A stretch of DNA of 50,720 nucleotides from Hypsibius dujardini (lineage: Eukaryota > Tardigrada > Eutardigrada > Parachela > Hypsibiidae), in contig LRSR01014780.1 in the NCBI GenBank assembly GCA_001579985.1, positions 1 to 50,720 of the forward strand, read 5' to 3'. The notes beneath the pieces are model-generated. The model did no database searches. It was not told the origin of the DNA and was given only the letters and a program-made list of their open reading frames with translations. The translations under genes and the position numbers were made by a program. Below, piece after piece: positions 11,475 to 27,264 of the stretch. Position 1 is the stretch's first letter. Every line of letters starts with the position of its first letter.

Positions 11475-12914
11475 ATAGTAACAGAAAACGTCTTGTTTTT
11501 GTGTAGGTTGAAAACAGGGGCGAAGATGAGGAGGATGAGGATCTCAATCCGAGTTATGACGATGAGGACGAGGACGATGAAGAGGAAGAATCTGGAGATG
11601 AGGACGTGGAGGAAGACGATGAAGGGGACGACGTCATCGAAGTAGGTTCCAGCTCAGAAGAGGAGGAGGAAGAAGAAGACAGTGAAGTCAGCGATGAATC
11701 GGTAGGAATTGCTGAAGAGTCGTTGCAGCAGTTTGTGCCGTTGTCAAGTGGCGCCTCCCGCCCGTTGATAATCGAAAGCACCTCCACCCCGTCAGTTAGC
11801 ATCGGCAACATCGATACTCTCCTCGCTCCGGTTCGTCTTGTTTTTCAATTCCATTAATTAATTAATTTCAAATGTAATTTATATCCATTGGGTTGAAACG
11901 TTTTCGTGTTGTGTTTTAGTTTTTTATTTTGATATCAATTCGCTCCCAGTCTCATTTTTTTATTTTTTTTCAGGACGTTGCGGAAAGCTTTGCCGAATAC
12001 GCAGAGTTCTTTCAACAGACGCAACAGCCCACCGTTGTGGATGATGAAGACCTCGACGTCATTCCTTCGAGCCTTTCCTCCAACTCGGATTCGAACAAGC
12101 AACAGTCATCCTGTCAAGAAGCTTCCATTTCGATTGACTTCGTTACCATCGATGACGGGTTGGGTGATGGTGGTGAGATGGCGTCGGCGGCGGTTGTCTC
12201 CAACGTACACCTGGAAGCAGCGGCGTTCCAGGAGCCAGACAACAGCAGCCAGTTTGACACCGACTTCGAGGATCATCCGGATGTGCTGCTTGCCGATGAA
12301 CAAGAGCAGTGGGAAGAGGATGAGGACGATGGAGTGGATGGGGAGAACCCCGACGGAATGGAAGGAGAGGAGGATGGGTCTGGCGAAGAGGATGAAGACG
12401 AGTCAAATGCTCAGGACGACAGCGAGATAATTTGTGGTGCGTGGAAATCTTTCTGTGTTGGTTGCAGCGTGTCTGTCTGTGTCTGTTTTATTGTGAAAGT
12501 ACGATATACCCTGCATGTGTGTCTTTTTGGCTGTCTCTGTCCGTCTGTCTTTGTCGTTCTGTCTTATCAGTCTCTCTATTTTTGTTTTAGTGCACTTACA
12601 TGTACTTAGTTTACCGGTACCATTCTGATCTCATTCGTTTTTTTCGTTTTTTTTTCGGCCATGTAGATGGTGTGTTCGGGTCGCAGGTGGCAATGCAGGA
12701 AGAGAATGAGGAGGAAGTTGACGAGAATGGCGAGGAAGAAGAAGAAGAAGAAGACGGTAAAAATATGCGTTACAATGAGGGAATTCATTAATACTGATAT
12801 CATTATTATTTATTAATTAATTGTATCATGGCAGATTCCGATATGGAAAACGACGACGAAAACGCCGATCCGGGACAGGACATGGTTACTATTCCTGACG
12901 ACGATGACGAATAA
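9270..12914 (+). CDS. Acidic, probably nuclear protein, family not recognised
   Basis: Nine exons join in phase to 688 residues: 9270-9452, 9523-9612, 9675-9777, 10007-10318, 10840-11261, 11507-11830, 11974-12436, 12667-12756 and 12835-12914. Residues 1-60 contain PPPKRARLS, and exon 3 has GEKRKRNPF; both look like nuclear localisation signals. Exons 4 and 5 are Ser/Thr-rich and probably disordered. Exons 6 to 9 hold long runs of Glu and Asp, ending EIP-like with MVTIPDDDDE. Such acidic tails occur in histone chaperones, nucleolar proteins and chromatin factors, but no defining domain is visible. The exon 6 donor (GTTCGT) is weak. Introns 5 and 7 carry tetranucleotide arrays. Nuclear location and disorder are inferences from composition. 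Confidence 0.7.
11434..11474. repeat. Perfect ACAG array in an intron
   Basis: About ten perfect ACAG units, preceded by a GACGAC run, in intron 5 of the acidic-protein gene, about 30 bases before the next exon. Confidence 0.9.
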
Positions 12915-13193
12915 GGTGTCGGGAGCAGAGGAGTTTTACCGAATTTTAACATTTTGTCGGAAAACTCCTAGTTTTAGTGCTGTCCCAGCACCGGTCCTTG
13001 AATCTGGAAGTCAGATGTTTTTCCAAGTCTGTAGTTACACTAGAACTAAATTCAGAGGCCAAAGCTACTGATCGTTTTGTTTATACGCCCAGTTCGGCCG
13101 TCTTCCTTCCTTTCGTTTTTTTACATGATAATTGTGAACTCTTAAATTATGATACGAGTACCTACTCCTTCAGAATGGTCTTTTCAGGCGTAA

Positions 13194-13199
13194 AATAAA
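13194..13199 (+). terminator. Poly(A) signal AATAAA
   Basis: AATAAA 280 bases after the stop codon of the acidic-protein gene, the first canonical signal downstream. It suggests a 3' UTR of about 300 bases. Confidence 0.55.
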
Positions 13200-14182
13200 T
13201 CGTTGCAAATGCTGGATAGTTTCAATTTGGCGAGGCGAGCAGGAGATTTCAAGATTCAAATTAGATCACAAAAGCTTTTCTGTCTGTGTTAGTGCATCTG
13301 CTTGTCTGTCTATTTTTCTGCTAGCTGCCAAGCTGCATACATGACTGTCTAACTGCCTGTCTGTCTGACTTTGTGTCTGCTAGTCTTCCTTCCTGCATCG
13401 CTGATAGTCGGTTTGGCTGTCTGACTGTCTGCTTGCTTGAGTGTCGGCTTTGGTGTTGATTCACGAATTCCTTTGTCTGCCTGCATGACGTATTAGTATT
13501 TGTTCTGAGCTTGACAGTCCTTCTTTCGCCTTGGTGTTTGTTAATCATTGCGTCTTTCCGGATTTCTGGGTAGTTTAAATTTCTGTTTGCCTCTCTGTCT
13601 TAAGATGTTTTTATTTGTGCTTGTGTCTGAGTAAGTTTGTGTGCCACGTATGGTTTCGTCGCGCTGTATATTACGAGCACAGTAGTCACGAAGCGTTCGG
13701 AAGTAACGCCATCTGACATTTGTCTAGTTTGTCTGTCACACACGTAACTTTGTGACATGAAACGAAAACAAATTCTAAATCATCGAGAATTGAGATCATT
13801 AACACCCGGAAGACACAGCTGCAGTAAGTAGCTGTGTGCTGCGCAGCCACGGACGACCGGTCGTGCACAGCGAAGGAAACGCTAAAATTTAAAAAGCAAG
13901 ACACACCTATGGAAATTGAGTTGTTAGAACATCAGAAGCAAGATCGTTATGAAACTAACACTACGACGGATCCGGAACATTTACTGCTCCAAGTTTGTGA
14001 CATATGACGGACGTGCATATGATGCTGCAAAATAAAATGCTAAATTATGGAGTAACACCTATTAGAAGTGAAAGGTGTTAAACTGGCATGGCTAGAACAA
14101 TTTGTTTGTGAGAAACAATCAGCTTTCGATCAACCCGTTTTGTCCAATTTGCGAGAGTATCTAAGGGTTCTCCAGAATCATC
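13200..14182. other. Intergenic, degenerate CTGT tract
   Basis: Positions 13270-13560 are a heavily decayed CTGTCTGT-type tract. The rest shows no exon or transposon ends. It presumably contains the promoter of the following gene. Confidence 0.5.
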
Positions 14183-14329
14183 ATGGTTGGGAATGATCCT
14201 CGTTATCTGCTTATGCTGCTTTCGAATCTAAAAGTCATCTTTGCTTTACCATGTAAGTAAAAATTCTCTCTGCCTGTTTCACTGCTTACATATCTCAGAC
14301 CTGTTTCCTTGCCTGACTGCTTACCTACT

Positions 14330-14374
<45 letters not shown>

Positions 14375-14453
14375 GTATCTGTCTGTCTGTCTGTCTATCT
14401 GTCTCTGTGTCTGTCTATCTGTCTCTGTTTGTCTGTCTGTCTGTCCGTCTTTT

Positions 14454-14484
<31 letters not shown>

Positions 14485-15510
14485 CCGTCTGTCTGTCTAT
14501 CATTCAGTCAGTCAGTTTGCCTGCGTAGCTGAAGCCCAGCTGCCCATTCAATACGCACTCACAGATAAGATTCTAAATTTCCAGACTCACATGCCGATAT
14601 GGCCTTGAATAATTACGGCAACTTTGGCTTCCCTGTCCGAAACGGCTTCATCGGCGGCACCTTTAGCAGACCTCCTCCTCCCCTTAGCGGCTCTCCATAT
14701 GTCGGCTCACCGAACGGATTTCATCCCGCGAGCGGGGATTCTTTAGAGGGCGGCCTATACTATCCTCAGCAGCAGCGACCCATATTTAACTCACCCGGTA
14801 TCGGTTTCGCCACACCCATCCGTCCCGGATTTGCCAGCAATCAACCCCTTGCCTTCGACGACCAGAATTCCGGATTCAACCCAGTCTTCGGCTCCACACA
14901 ACTCGGTGGCAACAATGGACCGTCTTTCCTCTCCAACACACCCGGATTCGTCCCCACACTGGGCGGCAGTTCGCAGACATTCGGTCATCAACCCACACAA
15001 TCCTTCACCCAAAACCAACGCCCGACTTTGGCGTTCGCGAGCCAACCGAACACTGCGTTCGGTTCGCAGTCTTTCGGCGCCGCACCGGGGAGCCAATCCT
15101 TCATTTCATCAAGCCCCTCGTCTTTCGTATCGAGCAGTCCTTCGTTCGCTTCGAACAGTCAACAGTTTGTACCGCAAGCGCAACACTCCAGTTTTGACGA
15201 CGGTTCCTTCGGGATTGTTCCGGATATTCAACCGAACGAAGGGAACATCGGACAGTTTGCCGGTGGCGGTCTTATTCAACAACAACAACAACGGCGGCCT
15301 CGACCGACGGCGGCTCAGTTCGGTTCCGGCTCCGGATTGTCCGGTGGAAACGGTTTCCTGGGTTCGTCGTCCTCGCAGAATTCAGTCTTTTCCAATCCGG
15401 GTTCCTCGTTTTCCGGTAATAGTGGTTCGAATTTATTCAATACTGGCGGTTCTTCATCCGGCACGACCGGTGATATCTTTGCGTCTGTCATGCATTCATT
15501 AGGAATTTAG
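14183..15510 (+). CDS. Gly/Phe/Ser/Gln-rich low-complexity protein
   Basis: Two exons: 14183-14252 (donor GTAAGTA, phase 1) and 14585-15510, giving 331 residues. Exon 1 encodes a hydrophobic segment (YLLMLLSNLKVIFALP) that may be a signal peptide, though it starts with charged residues. The rest is low complexity with no folded domain: recurring SF, GF and FG dipeptides, Gln- and Ser-rich stretches, a QQQQQ run and no Cys. Two readings are possible. With exon 1 it could be a secreted structural protein of cuticle, silk or mucus type. If translation began at the ATG at 14599 instead, it could be an intracellular FG-rich protein. An AATAAA lies 166 bases past the stop. The intron is mostly a CTAT/CTGT array. 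No family recognised. Confidence 0.6.
14330..14510. repeat. CTAT then CTGT microsatellite
   Basis: A pure run of about ten CTAT units passes into CTGT-rich units with interruptions. It fills most of the intron of the Gly/Phe/Ser/Gln-rich gene. Confidence 0.95.
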
Positions 15511-15676
15511 CCTGCATCAAGACTGTTGTATTGGATATAGCACATTTTTTGCCACTATTTCATTACACTAAATGTATTTTCGGAATGCCAGTTGGCGCAC
15601 AAATTCCACAGACGTTCTATTACCTTGTGCGCATATCCGACTCACTGAAATTTTCAGCAATATTTTACCATTTCAC

Positions 15677-15682
15677 AATAAA
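15677..15682 (+). terminator. Poly(A) signal AATAAA
   Basis: Canonical AATAAA 166 bases after the stop codon of the Gly/Phe/Ser/Gln-rich gene. Confidence 0.6.
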
Positions 15683-16106
15683 ACAGTTTGCTTTTTCGGA
15701 TCAATGGATCATATTAGCCGAGTGAAATATCCGTCCAGTTCGTTTGGCCGCGTAAAATCAGGTCAGATATCGGACATGGAACTATGTGAGCGGAGTAAAA
15801 CTCTCAACCAACAAGGGGAATAAATTGCGATTTGACAAAAATTAATTTAAGGGACTCCGTTTTATTTTTGGTATGGTATAACTTAATTCTGCGTTAACCC
15901 GCGTCTTAGATGGCCGGTACCACGCGACGTCACTCAATATTTCGACTGATAATTATTTACTCAGTTTCGGTCACCCTCCAAAGAGATCTCAAACATTTGT
16001 GAACAATTATGACTGTTAGAATAGTATAAAGTAGATTCTCGACTGAAAAATCTCGGTTGCGATTTTTGAACGTATTAATTGCTGCTTAAACATACCCAGC
16101 AAAAAC
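15683..16106. other. Intergenic stretch
   Basis: No exon, repeat or transposon end recognised between the poly(A) signal of the low-complexity gene and the small Cys-rich frame. Confidence 0.4.
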
Positions 16107-16208
16107 ATGAATATGCTTATTATCCTGGGACTAGTAATGGTATCCACATACAGACAATGCTCGGTATGCCAGTATGCCTGCTGGGAGTGCCACGACAGCT
16201 ACGGCTAG
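16107..16208 (+). CDS. Possible small secreted Cys-rich peptide
   Basis: A 33-residue frame whose first half (MNMLIILGLVMVSTYR) looks like a signal peptide. The second half has four Cys in 13 residues (CSVCQYACWEC). Small Cys-rich secreted peptides are common in invertebrates, but a frame this short can arise by chance. Nearby DNA to about 16600 has further short open stretches of unclear relation. No family is recognised and no function is proposed. Confidence 0.25.
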   Translation: MNMLIILGLVMVSTYRQCSVCQYACWECHDSYG

Positions 16209-16976
16209 TGTTCTTATCAGTACGATGAGTGCCACCCAGCTCAACTGCGCTGCCGTCCAGGTATCTCACCGAGGAATCCTCATTTGGCGCTTTGAGAAAC
16301 ATTACAGGCACTTTGAGACAGGCCCAGACAGACAGACAAACGCTTTTGTATACATCAAATTATGATCTTCCTTTTCCAGGACACACTGCAATACTGCTGG
16401 GCCGAGAAAGCTCCTAATGGTCATGTTACTCCCGATCAAATTCTGACCGCTGATTGGTTTATACCGACAAAGTTTGTGTACCCCACGGCCAAAATGGTTG
16501 CTCCCCTTGCACGGCGAATGGCTCCACCGTCCCGCCCCGCTCCCTCTGGCTCCTACTACTACAGTTTTACATTTAATGCAGTGTTCAACTAAACAGATAT
16601 TATGCATCTTCTATTTTCAGTATTTAGAATTATGTAAGCCCCTTTTGAGCAAGAAAATCCAGCATCAGTAACATACAACATACAACATCAGTAACAACAC
16701 AACTGGCAGATCTGAAAATATTTAATCTCCTCAACTGGAGCAAGAGCGAACGGGTCAAATTCGTCGTACACAAATTAATATCAATAATATTCCAGCACGT
16801 GTCCCATCCGCGCTTGCTCTGCTGCATACAATCCGCCGCAACAGCAATAAAAAAAGTTCAGTAATGTCTGTGCGGAACGAAACGAAACAAATCGCATCGA
16901 ATAGTCAGATGTATCGTATCACAAGTCACAACACCCGGATTACGGCTGAATTTGTGCAACGAAAAAGGCGGTGTCA

Positions 16977-22948
<5,972 letters not shown>

Positions 22949-23613
22949 TCCTCAAACGATTTGTGCACGTTTGTTAAAGTGTCATTATTCTAACATGACG
23001 TCTAGTTCAAAATATTCAAAAGGAAGGAGAAATTTCGTCACACGACTCACGAATATTTAAAAATAACCACAACAAATGAATCATCACAAAGCGGAAACCG
23101 CATAGACCCCGCCTCCAGAAACGAGTGACTAATCAGAATCGGGACTCCAAAATTTGTAATGGAAATGGAGATAGATCTCAAACCATGGGTGATTCCACCT
23201 TCACAGCATGCATTGGAATAGGTACTTGATATTGGAAATGGATTTCACAGTGGCTGGCAGGTCTGTACTATATAGGCCCTTCGTGAGTCTGGAATAATCG
23301 TGACCATTTGATTTGCTATGATCCTGGCGTCCTGCCATCACATTTGGACTTGAAAAGTTTTTCCTTGCTCTGATAACTCAAAGAGGGAGGATAAAAGGAT
23401 AGGAAAGAATAAATCTGATCCTAGATCAAAACTAGACAGCCACCAGGTGTTGCTTTCACCTCTTGAGTTCCCTCAGATTATGTAGACTACTTTAGTACTG
23501 CTACGTACCATACCATGCGTAATGTAGGACCTACATAATCATTATATTGTTCTAGAACCTATTCCCCTCCCCCCCCCGCGTACCCGTCTCTAATCGTACA
23601 TTTTCAGATCCAC
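22949..23613. other. Upstream region of the TNK2 gene
   Basis: Promoter side of TNK2. No exon was recognised. A short run of C lies near 23569-23578. No core promoter element could be named. Confidence 0.4.
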
Positions 23614-24146
23614 GAACAACGGCTCATTTAGGGTCCTTACAAGTCGGACTCAGGACCCCTCACGGTAGGGCCAGGAGGTGGGCGAAGGGGCAAAATGTAT
23701 TTTCTCAAACTTAAACCGAAAATTCGGCCTTATATGATCCCTTCCTGATCATTTTTAAATTTGTGAGGGTTTGGAGGTCTGATTTCCAAGGGCCCCCTCG
23801 GGATTTCGAAGCATTTCAAAAACTTAACTTAAGGTTTTCGATGAAACTTGAGGTTTGTTGAGCAGCTGATATTCAAATTATAAGTTCTCTGTTAATGAAT
23901 ACAATGGGCGCTTCGAATGATTCGAGGATGGTTTCAATTTGATGTAAAAAACTGATGTTTGATGAAATCCCGGGGGCCCCTAGAAGACAGACCTCCAGAC
24001 CCCACAAGTTTCAAAATGATAAAAAACAATAGACAGAATTTTGAGTTTAATCTTAAAAAATGCACATTTGCCCCTTTATCACCACCTGGCCCTACCATCA
24101 GGGGTCCTGGTTCCGATCTGTTAGAAACCTAATTGAGCTCCTGTTC
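23614..24146. mobile_element. Fold-back element with about 200-base inverted arms
   Basis: The left arm (GAACAACGGCTCATTTAGGG at 23614, then CAGGACCCCT, GGTAGGGCCAGG, AAGGGGCAAA, GGAGGTCTG, GGGCCCCC) recurs in inverted, diverged order at the right, ending CCTAATTGAGCTCCTGTTC at 24146. The arms span about 200 bases each around a short centre. No coding frame is visible, so it is non-autonomous. I could not define a target duplication. It lies downstream of the TNK2 start and directly abuts the 3' end of the SLC22 gene, whose stop codon is 14 bases away. Superfamily unknown. Confidence 0.75.
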
Positions 24147-24158
24147 ACGAATACAATA

Positions 24159-24164
24159 TTTATT
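24159..24164 (-). terminator. Poly(A) signal overlapping the SLC22 stop codon
   Basis: On the minus strand the last codon and stop read GAA TAA A, making a perfect AATAAA. If used, the 3' UTR would be about 15 to 25 bases and end at the border of the fold-back element. Confidence 0.5.
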
Positions 24165-24964
24165 CTTTCACAGTGACTTTTGGCTTCCCCAAATGAAAAC
24201 AATCCCTCCAAGTCATGTGTTTCCCGAATGCCTCGCCTTCGTCCATCGTTTCCGGAAGGTACTGATCAACCGTTTCCGGCAGCAGTAGCGTTACCGCTCC
24301 ACCCACAATTCCCAGAATCCCGAAAATCACCAGCGGCAAGTAAATGACATGGCTCCCCAGATGGGCAATCAGCGGACTCAGACACAAACCAATTGTCGAG
24401 ACAGTTTGTGTCAGGGAAGCGCCAGCTCCTCGCACTACGGTGGGGAAAGTCTCGGAGGCCACCAAATCGGTGACAAAAAAGGAGCATGTCATGCAGAACT
24501 TGGATATGAGGAAGAGGAAAAGGACCGTCAGGTGATTCTTCTCTGGAACGAGAGCGGCGGCGATGAGAAAGCTCCCGCCGAAGATCATGGAGAATGTTAA
24601 CAATGGACGTCTACCGAAACGGTTTAAACAAAAGTAAAGAATCGTATAAGCGGGAAGTTCTATGAGGGACGAGAGGAGGAAGTTCAGGTGGTCATCGCCG
24701 CCGAGCTGAGGCGCGAAAAAGTTGAGCCCGCTGTAGACAGCGTAGTTGCAGAAGGAGTTGAAGATAATGAGGCAGGACTTTTTGCGAAGATTCGGTGTTC
24801 GGAAGATGTCCACCACGCGATAGCGTCTACAAATACATGAAACTGCAATCCAAGCTTGGCAAAGGCCGACGACACCGGTTCAGACGACAAGCAGGTGAAT
24901 AGGTGGCTTAAAATTAACACAAACAGGAAAATAGGCAAATATATGGGCAGACAGATAGACAGAT

Positions 24965-25031
<67 letters not shown>

Positions 25032-26256
25032 TAATAAATTCATTTAGATGAATCTCTTTTGTCACTTACTTTCTCCCCTCACTGTCGGCCTTTCTGGCTG
25101 CTTTACACTTCACCAAAAGCTCCTCGAAATAGTCCGCCGGCAAGTCTACCCTGTTAATCCTCGCCATTTTCTTCACAATCACCAACATTTCATCCCATTT
25201 TCCCCGTGACATCAGCCACCGCGGCGACTCAGGCATCCACCAAATGGAGCCAATCAAAAAGGTAAACGGAAGCGTCACCGCCAACTGCAGATGGACCCAG
25301 TTCCTCACACCGTACGCGATTCCCGCCAAAAGTATGACGCCAAAAGTGTAGCACAGTGCTGTCGTCGTCCCGACTGGAGCCCGTTTCGACGGTCCGGTAA
25401 TCTCCAGCGCCATAATTAACGGAATCAGCCAAACTGGAACGATTGTCAGCCCATTTAGGAAACGGATCACGCAGAAAGTAATAAAGTCCGGTGCGGCGAC
25501 GGTCGTTGCGCCAGTCAAAAGCTGGAGTATCACCGCGACACAGAAAGTCTTTTTGCGGCCGATCTCATCGGTCAAGTAGCCGCTTATGAGGGTTCCCAGG
25601 AGAGTGCCTGAAATTCATAAATCTTTGTTAGAACGCTAAAATTCGTCCTTTCCGTTTATATGCAGTCAGCATAAGACACTAGAAGTACTCATACCCAGAG
25701 TGTGGATGAAGAGCGACAGAGTTGGGAGGAAACTTTTGTCACAGACAAGGTTCCAATCAGTCACGATGGTCGACTGGTAAACCGATCGGTCGAACTCCCA
25801 GCCGTACTGACAGGGTACCGTCCCGTCAGATGTCCAGTTTCTGTTATGGTAGTCACTGGAGTTTTGGCTGAAATCGTACATCAGACATTGACTGTACGTG
25901 GTGTTGTCTGTATCGTCCCTCCGCGGTAGAAGGCCCTGAATGTCAGACTGGGATAGGTTCTCCGCGCCGGCTTTCGGGTTCCGGCACCAAAATTCCGAGG
26001 GCGTTGCCACAACGAAAATCTGGCGAATAAAAACGAACGAACCTGTGATCTTTCCGAGTTTATGCTTGTCTAGTAGCCCATCGGTCACTGCTTATTTATT
26101 CCATGTCTTAATATGATTCGTTCTAAAGCTGACCTGAGAGAAGCCATGGAATGCTCCCGGCAAACAAGGCGGTAAGAGGACGAAAATCAACAGTAACTGC
26201 TGGAAACGGCCAAACTCCCCGACATCCTTCAAAACATCATCAAAATCCAACGCCAT
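24160..26256 (-). CDS. SLC22-family organic ion transporter
   Basis: Four exons, 26134-26256, 25695-26019, 25070-25607 and 24160-24826, join in phase to 550 residues, the family's usual size. It is a major facilitator of the plasma membrane with 12 expected helices. Visible marks: the first helix after MALDFDDVLKDVGEFGRFQ; a large extracellular loop (about 45-130) with Cys and three sequons (NTT, NSS, NWT); the MFS loop GYLTDEIGRKK; the SLC22 signature PESPRWLMSRGKWDE before the large cytoplasmic loop; and LPETVDQYLPETMDE at the end. Family members carry organic cations, anions or carnitine-like zwitterions; the substrate cannot be read from sequence. The start resembles the MDFDDVL N-terminus of organic cation transporters. 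The intron at 24827-25069 holds an ACAG array. It is in tandem with TNK2 and CCT2. Confidence 0.92.
24948..25031. repeat. ACAG array in SLC22 intron
   Basis: About 20 nearly perfect ACAG/ATAG units between the third and fourth SLC22 exons. Confidence 0.95.
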
Positions 26257-27264
26257 TGTCTAGTCGCGGCCTCAGACAATAACAGACATCTGTTGTCTCA
26301 AATTCAAGTACCGTTCGAAATCCTGCAAAATAACGCAATGGTGCGCTCTCGGACTCGGAGAAACGTTTGTTTGGTTGCGAGACAGGCTACTGTAGTGACT
26401 GCTAATGTGGTGAAGTGACTGGTCTTTGATTGGACCTTTTACAGGCTTGTTGAATTAGAATTGGTTGAAGGATATATGAAGATATTATTAATGGTAGTAT
26501 GTACTGAGTATGATGGCGACCTTCTACGGGACACGCGCGACCTTGTCGAGTATCGCAAACTGCAGTGTGTGTGAGAGCACTTACCTTAATGCACGTTCGC
26601 GTGGTGTCCGGATCTCTTAACGAGCTTGTCCACGTGTTTGGCCTACTCAGCAACTTTCTCACGTATTGAAGTCCTCTCTTAGTCGAGGTCAATAATAATG
26701 CATGTTTCGAAAAACGCTTCACATTATTTTATTTTTGCTGAAGTTATATGGACAAAAGCACGTAAGCATGTACGTGCAGTAAAGCAGATGTCTCTTTCCG
26801 TTCCTGTTTCCCCTTTCTCACATTATTACGTACTGCTACATTTATACATTTATTTTGCTCCTCTACCGGTATTGGTTTTAAGCACAAATCCCAGAGTCAA
26901 TAGAATTCCAATGCTATTTGCACCAGCGCCTCCATAAAGGTAGAAGCTCCCTTCAGAAGATATGTAGCAGCAGAAAAGATGCCATTAACGCCACCTAAAC
27001 CTCGTGTTGCATGGAAGGCAGACATCATTTGCAGTAATAAAAGTCACTTGACTTTTATGTTTCATGGGCAAGTCTTTCCACCGTCATGCGTCAGTTTAGT
27101 TGGACAGTCAGAAACGCAAGACCACGCCATGAATGGGATAAAGAGAGAGAGAGACCACCTCAATCGGCCAGTGCTAGTACAAAAAGAACATGTCCTTACG
27201 AGCAGGAACGAAACAGACTAAACTACCCCTGTGATTAGTATCATTAAAGTCTTTACTGCATCAA
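26257..27264. other. Intergenic region, SLC22 promoter side
   Basis: About 1 kb between the SLC22 start and the CCT2 stop. Short frames only, with no repeats or transposon ends. It should hold the SLC22 promoter and the CCT2 3' end. Confidence 0.45.

Noticed and set aside
11554-11811. Poly-Ser minus-strand frame
   Set aside because: Antisense of the Glu/Asp-rich exon 6 of the acidic-protein gene.
14241-14608. Frames translating as repeated LSVCLSVC
   Set aside because: These are translations of the CTGT/CTAT microsatellite. The same happens at 19555-19793, 24684-25065 and 11275-11547.
24948-25031. Regular short repeats resembling a CRISPR array
   Set aside because: A plain tetranucleotide microsatellite without spacers, in animal DNA.
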